Shown one piece after another: positions 25,406 through 29,516 of a stretch of 29,516 bases of DNA. Positions within the stretch are counted from its first letter, which is position 1. The number at the start of each line of letters is the position of its first letter. The notes under the pieces were generated by a model that ran no database searches, was not told the DNA's origin, and was given only the letters and a program-made list of their open reading frames with translations. The DNA comes from Actinomycetes bacterium (GTDB lineage: Bacteria > Actinomycetota > Actinomycetes > Actinomycetales > Cellulomonadaceae). The translations under genes were made by a program, and so were the position numbers. The DNA lies in contig JAEWOA010000021.1 of the NCBI GenBank assembly GCA_023461115.1, forward strand, positions 1-29,516, read 5' to 3'.

Positions 25406-27682
25406 TCAGTGCGTGGCAGCCGCCTGCTCGTCGGCCTCCGAGTCCTTCTCGCCCTGCGGCGACTCGCCGGACGAGCCGGCGCCGTGCTCGTCGTTCGTCG
25501 GCGCCGCGTCGTCGTTCGTCGAAGCTGCGTCGTCGTTCGTCGAGTCAGCGTCGCCGCTCGTCGGCTCAGCGGACGCGTCCGCAGCGAGCGCGGCCTGCTC
25601 GTCGGCGTGCGGGTCGTCGTGCGCCGCGCCGGAGTGGTCGTGCGCGCTCGCGGGGGCCGCGGCCGCGGCGACGGAGATCGGCGCGGGCCGCTTGCCGCGC
25701 GGCTTCGCCTTCGGCGCCTCCGACTTGGCGGCGGCCGGCTTGGCGGCGCCAGCCGTGCCCTGGGTCGCGGCGTCCGATGCGGCGCGTGCCTTGGCGTCGG
25801 CCGGCGAGCCGTGCTTCTCCGCGAACTCGGCCTCGGCGCGGCGCGCGCGGTCGAGCATCGCCCGGTTGGGCTCCGCGCCCAGCAGGCCGCGCAGCTCGTC
25901 GAGGTAGGAGGTGATCGACTCGCGCTGCCGGTTGAGGTCCTCGACCTGGCGCATCGCGGTGGTCCGCTCGCGCTCGGCCTCGGTCATGGCGTCGGAGATC
26001 TGCTTCTCGGCGTGCTCGCGCGCCTCGGCGACCACCCGGTCGGCGTTGCGCCTCGCGTTGGAGAGCAGCTCCTTGGCGTGGCCCTCGGAGTCCAGGCGCA
26101 CCTTCTCCGCCTGCGCGAGCGCCTTGGTGACTCGCTCCTCGGCCTCGGCGGCGTGCGCCTCGGAGTCCCGCACCAGACGCTCGGTCTCGGCGCGCGCCTG
26201 GTCGTGGCGCTCGGTGTCGGCACGCTCGGCGGCCTCGCGGCGCGAGGCGATCTCGAGCTCGGCGTCGGCCAGGCGCTGCTCGGCCTCGAGCGTGAGCTCG
26301 TCGGCACGGGCCTTGGCGTTGGCGAACGTCTCGGCCGCCGATCGGCGGGCCTCGGTGAGGACTCGCTCGGCGTCGAGGCGCGTCTGCTCGCGGGTCTCGC
26401 GCGTCTCGCGCTCCGTGCGGTCGCGCAGCTCGGTGGTCTCGCGCTCGGTGTCGTCCCGCAACTGCGACGTCTCGCGCTCGGTGGCCTCACGCAGGTGCGC
26501 GGCGTCGTGCTCGGTGCGCTCGCGCAGCTCGGTGGTCTCGCGCTCGGCGGTGGCACGCGTGTGGGACGCGTACTGCTCGGCCTCGGTCCGCAGCGCGGTG
26601 ATCGCCTGATCGGCCGTCGCGCGCTGCGCGACGATCTCGTCGGACGCCTCCGCCCGCTGCTCTCCGACCTCGCGGTCGGCCTGCGCCCGCACGAACGACG
26701 AGTACTGCTTGGCCTCGGTCCGCAGCGCCGCGACCTCGGACGCGACGCGCTGCTGCAGCGCGGTCGTCTCGCGCTCGGCGGTCGCGCGCGTCTCGTCGGC
26801 GAACTGCTGTGCGGCCGCGCGCAGGGTCGTCGCCTCCTCGGCGGCCTGCTGGCGCTGCGCAGCGGCATCGGCGGCGGCCTGCGCCCGCTGCTCGGCGACC
26901 TCGCGCTCGACGTCGGCGCGCAGCGTCGCGGCGTAGGCCTCGACCTCCTGCCGCAGCGCGGTGGTGTCCGCGTCCGCGGACTGGCGCAGGTCCTGCGCGT
27001 AGCGGTCGGCGGCCTCGCGCTGCGCGGTCGTCTCGGCCTCGGACCGGCTGCGCAGCTCACTCGCGGTGCGCTCGGTCGCGATGCGCAGCTGCGTCGCCTC
27101 GTGTTCCACGCGGGCGCGCAGCGTGCCGAGCTCGCGCTCCAGGCTGCTGCGCCGCTCGCTCTCCTCGGTCGTGATGGCCGACGAGATGCGGGCGGCCTCG
27201 CGCTCGGCGCTCCCGACGAGCTCCTCGGCCCGGCGCTGCGCGGCCAGCAGCGTGCTCTCCGCCTCGGCGCCCGCGGTCGACCGGACCTCCTCGGCCTCCC
27301 GGCGCGCGGTGGCGAGCAGCTCGGCGACCTCGTTCTCCGCGCGGGCCCGCAGCTGCCCGGAGGCGAGCTTGGCGCGTGCGAGCGAGTCCGCGGCCTGCGC
27401 GTTGGCCTGCGTCACGACGTCGGACGACTGCTCCTCCGCCGAGCGCAGCAGCTGCTCGATGCGTGAGCCAAGGCCCGAGTAGGTGGGGCGTTCGGCCTCG
27501 CGGAGCTGGCGGTGCGCCTCGGACAGCTCGCCCGCGACCTGCATGGTCTTCTGGTCGAGCGACTCCACCTGGGCGCGCGCGTCGGCGAGCGACTGCTCCA
27601 GGGCGGCGATTCGAGAGTCGACAGCCTCGCGCTCGTATCCGCGGAAGTTGACGACCGGGAACAGGGGCCGGGCTTCGGGCAC
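25406..27682 (-). CDS. DivIVA/FilP/Scy-like long coiled-coil cytoskeletal protein
   Basis: 758 residues. The first 40 residues (FPVVNFRGYEREAVDSRIAAL) resemble the DivIVA N-terminal membrane-curvature domain. An almost unbroken coiled coil follows to about 630; residues 188-451 form exact 11-residue repeats. A Lys/Pro/Ala-rich linker leads to an acidic tail (about 680-758) with three TNDDAA-type 7-residue repeats. In Streptomyces, FilP and Scy are hendecad-based scaffolds that work with DivIVA at growing tips; a similar polar or septal role is inferred. GTG 27682 with AGGAGG 4 nt upstream is certain. There is no TM segment. Compositional bias makes the opposite strand open over its whole length. 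Confidence 0.85.
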   Translation of the reverse strand: MPEARPLFPVVNFRGYEREAVDSRIAALEQSLADARAQVESLDQKTMQVAGELSEAHRQLREAERPTYSGLGSRIEQLLRSAEEQSSDVVTQANAQAADSLARAKLASGQLRARAENEVAELLATARREAEEVRSTAGAEAESTLLAAQRRAEELVGSAEREAARISSAITTEESERRSSLERELGTLRARVEHEATQLRIATERTASELRSRSEAETTAQREAADRYAQDLRQSADADTTALRQEVEAYAATLRADVEREVAEQRAQAAADAAAQRQQAAEEATTLRAAAQQFADETRATAERETTALQQRVASEVAALRTEAKQYSSFVRAQADREVGEQRAEASDEIVAQRATADQAITALRTEAEQYASHTRATAERETTELRERTEHDAAHLREATERETSQLRDDTERETTELRDRTERETRETREQTRLDAERVLTEARRSAAETFANAKARADELTLEAEQRLADAELEIASRREAAERADTERHDQARAETERLVRDSEAHAAEAEERVTKALAQAEKVRLDSEGHAKELLSNARRNADRVVAEAREHAEKQISDAMTEAERERTTAMRQVEDLNRQRESITSYLDELRGLLGAEPNRAMLDRARRAEAEFAEKHGSPADAKARAASDAATQGTAGAAKPAAAKSEAPKAKPRGKRPAPISVAAAAAPASAHDHSGAAHDDPHADEQAALAADASAEPTSGDADSTNDDAASTNDDAAPTNDEHGAGSSGESPQGEKDSEADEQAAATH
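25488..25550 (-). repeat. Three 21-bp tandem repeats in the coiled-coil gene tail
   Basis: TCGTCGTTCGTCG plus eight variable bases, three times in exact 21-nt register, encoding 7-residue TNDDAAx units. A likely site of length variation between strains. Confidence 0.75.
26330..27121 (-). repeat. 33-bp periodic hendecad repeats
   Basis: Twenty-four successive 11-residue units (residues 188-451), most starting L-R, T-R or Q-R, for example LREATERETSQ, LRDDTERETTE, LRDRTERETRE. The register is kept with no insertion or skip. Confidence 0.75.
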
Positions 27683-27748
27683 GATTCCTCCTGAGGGACC
27701 CGGCGGCGGCTCAGACGAGGCACACGACGACGTTCCGGGACCCGCGCC

Positions 27749-27754
27749 AGGATA
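27749..27754 (-). promoter_or_regulatory. Possible -10 of the coiled-coil gene
   Basis: TATCCT on the minus strand, 67 nt before the GTG. -35 not evident. Confidence 0.3.
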
Positions 27755-27866
27755 CGCGGTGCGCAGCGGTCGGCTCGCCCGGAGCTGCGCCGCCCCGAAC
27801 CCCGGATTCCGGCCCTGAACTGCCTGGTTTGTCCGTAATGGCGCCGCTGTGCCCTGGCAGTCTGCC

Positions 27867-27872
27867 TATCCT
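27867..27872 (+). promoter_or_regulatory. Possible -10 of the divergent membrane-protein gene
   Basis: TATCCTGG, the same octamer as on the other strand, 27 nt before the GTG at 27900. -35 not evident. The 217-nt spacer shows nothing else clear. Confidence 0.35.
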
Positions 27873-27899
27873 GGGCTTCCCCGCCCGAGAGGAACCTGT

Positions 27900-29516
27900 G
27901 TGCGCAAGCGTCTGATCACGGCCGCCGTCGGCGTCGTCGGCTTGGTCGTCATCGCCTTGGGCATCGCGTCGGCGACGCTGTGGCGAGCCGACGACGTCCT
28001 CGTCGCCAGCGTCGGCGACGCGGGCCACACGCTCGTCACCGACCCCGGCGTGCTCGAGCTGGGCGGCACCCCGGCGACCGTCCGCGCGACCGTCCCAGGC
28101 GGCGGAGAGGTCGTGCTCGCCGTCGGCCGGGATACCGACGTCGACGGGTGGGTCGGCGGGTCCGAGTACACGCGTGTCACCGGGATGTCGAGCTGGGACG
28201 AGCTGCGCGTCGTCGAAGGCGAGCCCGTCGGCCCCGCCACCGCGGAGCCGACGCCTGCCGCCGGCACGCCGACGGACACCGCGACAGACACCACGACGGA
28301 CACCGCGACAGACACCGCGACAGACACCGCGACCCCTGCGGCCACGGCGCCCGCGACGGCACCGGCGCCGTCGGCGACCGCCTCCGCGGCGGCGGGCGCG
28401 ACCCCGCCTCTCGAGGTGGCGGACCCCGCGGGCTCGGACATGTGGGTGCTGCAGTCCGTGGGCAAGGGCAGCGCCGAGCTCTCCTGGCCCCAGCAGGACG
28501 GCCGGTGGAGCCTGATCGCCGTGAGCACGGGACCGTTCGAGCCGACGTTGTCGATCGCGTGGCCCCGCGTCGTGACGACCCCGTGGCTGTGGCCGCTCGT
28601 CGTGCTCGGGACGGTCCTCGCGCTCGGCGCGGGCTACCTGGGTTGGCGCGACTGGCGGCGCGGCCGCGTCGACGAGTGGAGCGCGGTCCACACCGCGCCC
28701 ACGCCCACCGTGACCGCCGACGGCACCCCGTTGACGCGTCGCCAGCGGCGCGAGGCGGAGCTCGCCGGACGGACCGGTGCGGTGCCGACCGCGCCCCGGC
28801 AGACGGACCCGAGGCCCGCCGAGCGGTCTCGCCGCGCCGCCGATCCGCTCGATGCGCCGTCCACTGCGCCCGCCGATATGTCCGCCGGCGACTCCGCCGA
28901 CACGTCCGCCGGCGACTCCGCCGATACGTCCGCCGGTGCGACCCCCGAGCCATCCGCTTCGCCCGCCTCGTCGCCTGAGCTGGCCGGACCTACTGCGCAA
29001 GCGCCCTCCTCGTCCGAGGGGACGTCGAGCGCGTCGCCCGCTGCGCAGTCGCCCGCTGCGCCGCCGTCGCCCGCCGGACCGCAGTCGCCCGCCATGCAAT
29101 GGCCCGCCGTGCCGGCGGCGGCTGCCGTGCCGGCGGAGGCCACCGCGGAGGACGGGCTGCACCGTCAGCGGCCGGCGTGGCTCGGCCGCGCGGCCGCTTC
29201 GCCGGAGTCCGCGCCGGCCAGCCCGACCCCGACGAGTCCGGCGCCGACGGACCGTTCGTCGAACCCCTCGGTGCCTGGCTCGCCGGCTTCCGCAGCCTCG
29301 GCCGCAGCCGTGGCGCCTTCCGCAGCCTCGGCCGGTTCCGCAGGAGCGGCTCCTGCCGCGGCCGGCGGGACGCGCGCACCCGACGGTCCCGGAGCGCCCA
29401 CTCGCTCGACCGGCGGCTGGCCGCCGCGCGCTGGCTCGTCCTCGGCGCCCACGTCGCCCCCGCATGCGGAGCCCTCGAGCCCCGGCCAGCAGGCGTCCGG
29501 CGGGCAGGGTTCAGGT
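27900..29516 (+). CDS. Two-TM-segment membrane protein with long disordered tail (3' end outside window)
   Basis: 539 codons are open to the window end. TM1 at about 4-26, an extracytoplasmic part of about 200 residues split by a Thr/Asp linker (126-145, five DTxT units), TM2 at about 228-252 (PWLWPLVVLGTVLALGAGYLGW), then a cytoplasmic tail of at least 285 residues rich in Pro, Ala and Ser. The tail starts with a basic LTRRQRREAELAGR at about 277-290. Both flanks of the linker look beta-rich (LVTDPGVLELGG, SDMWVLQSVGKGSAELSW). No known family. GTG 27900 has AGAGGA 5 nt upstream. Third codon positions are G/C throughout, supporting this frame over the 584-residue opposite-strand frame. It is divergent from the coiled-coil gene. 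Confidence 0.8.
   Translation, partial: MRKRLITAAVGVVGLVVIALGIASATLWRADDVLVASVGDAGHTLVTDPGVLELGGTPATVRATVPGGGEVVLAVGRDTDVDGWVGGSEYTRVTGMSSWDELRVVEGEPVGPATAEPTPAAGTPTDTATDTTTDTATDTATDTATPAATAPATAPAPSATASAAAGATPPLEVADPAGSDMWVLQSVGKGSAELSWPQQDGRWSLIAVSTGPFEPTLSIAWPRVVTTPWLWPLVVLGTVLALGAGYLGWRDWRRGRVDEWSAVHTAPTPTVTADGTPLTRRQRREAELAGRTGAVPTAPRQTDPRPAERSRRAADPLDAPSTAPADMSAGDSADTSAGDSADTSAGATPEPSASPASSPELAGPTAQAPSSSEGTSSASPAAQSPAAPPSPAGPQSPAMQWPAVPAAAAVPAEATAEDGLHRQRPAWLGRAAASPESAPASPTPTSPAPTDRSSNPSVPGSPASAASAAAVAPSAASAGSAGAAPAAAGGTRAPDGPGAPTRSTGGWPPRAGSSSAPTSPPHAEPSSPGQQASGGQGSG
28275..28334 (+). repeat. Five 12-bp tandem repeats
   Basis: GACACCGCGACA units (second and fifth slightly diverged) encode D-T-A-T in the extracytoplasmic linker. 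A minisatellite. Confidence 0.85.
28881..28937 (+). repeat. 2.4 copies of a 24-bp tandem repeat
   Basis: TCCGCCGGCGACTCCGCCGA plus four bases, twice with one difference, then a partial copy; encodes SAGDSADT units in the cytoplasmic tail. Confidence 0.8.

Noticed and set aside
23600..27466. 1288-residue plus-strand open frame
   Set aside because: It lies opposite the coiled-coil gene and crosses three other genes. It is open only because the Glu/Ala/Arg-rich codons of the real gene lack reverse-complement stops; it has no domain signatures and no start signal.
27711..29465. 584-residue minus-strand open frame opposite the last gene
   Set aside because: Arg/Gly-rich composition and no motif. 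The plus-strand frame has a ribosome binding site, two TM helices and G/C third positions.

Overview
The window is a stretch of high-GC actinobacterial chromosome, most likely from Cellulomonas or a close relative in the Micrococcales. The reasons are a very strong G/C preference at third codon positions, frequent GTG starts, a Rho with a Gln/Gly/Arg-rich insertion, a NucS mismatch endonuclease instead of MutSL nearby, and the core order rho ... rpmE-prfA-prmC-tsaC-wecA-atpI-atpBEFHAGDC-DUF2550-nucS known from mycobacteria and other actinobacteria. A CelR-like box before a family 1 beta-glucosidase points to a cellulose-degrading lineage. The genus is an inference.

Layout. 1-1493 is the 3' part of rho, followed by hairpins. 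1595-4437 is an accessory insertion between rho and rpmE: an FUSC-type membrane protein, an NADPH-dependent FMN reductase, and a PimB-like mannosyltransferase on the minus strand. 4438-4735 is a divergent intergenic region with a palindromic repeat cluster flanked by a C-rich and a G-rich tract. 4736-9388 carries rpmE, prfA, prmC, tsaC/sua5, wecA and atpI. prmC to atpI are chained by 4-nt start/stop overlaps. 9479-16429 is the complete F1Fo ATP synthase operon atpBEFHAGDC, in which atpB appears to start at CTG. DUF2550 and nucS follow, then a hairpin terminator.

17728-25345 is a mixed region: a bitopic protein with two tandem copies of an extracytoplasmic module, a TM2 protein, NagA, a GH1 beta-glucosidase, a small Cys/His protein, a HAD phosphatase, two alpha/beta hydrolases and a small minus-strand protein. 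25406-27682 (minus) encodes a 758-residue DivIVA/FilP/Scy-like coiled-coil protein with a long uninterrupted run of 11-residue repeats. Divergent from it, and running off the window end, is a two-TM-segment protein with a very long Pro/Ala/Ser-rich tail.

How the genes work together. The left half is housekeeping: termination of transcription and translation (Rho, RF1 and its methylase PrmC), t6A tRNA modification, L31, the first step of envelope polymer synthesis (WecA), PI-mannoside synthesis (PimB) and energy conversion. The right half is sugar and amino-sugar use (NagA, GH1), small hydrolases, and a probable polar cytoskeletal scaffold. I see no tRNA, rRNA, CRISPR array, insertion sequence, phage gene or obvious defence system. 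The points most worth following are the CTG-started atpB, the divergent quadruplex-prone pimB/rpmE spacer, the short epsilon plus extended alpha subunits, the CelR-like operator, and the hendecad cytoskeletal protein with its divergent membrane partner.
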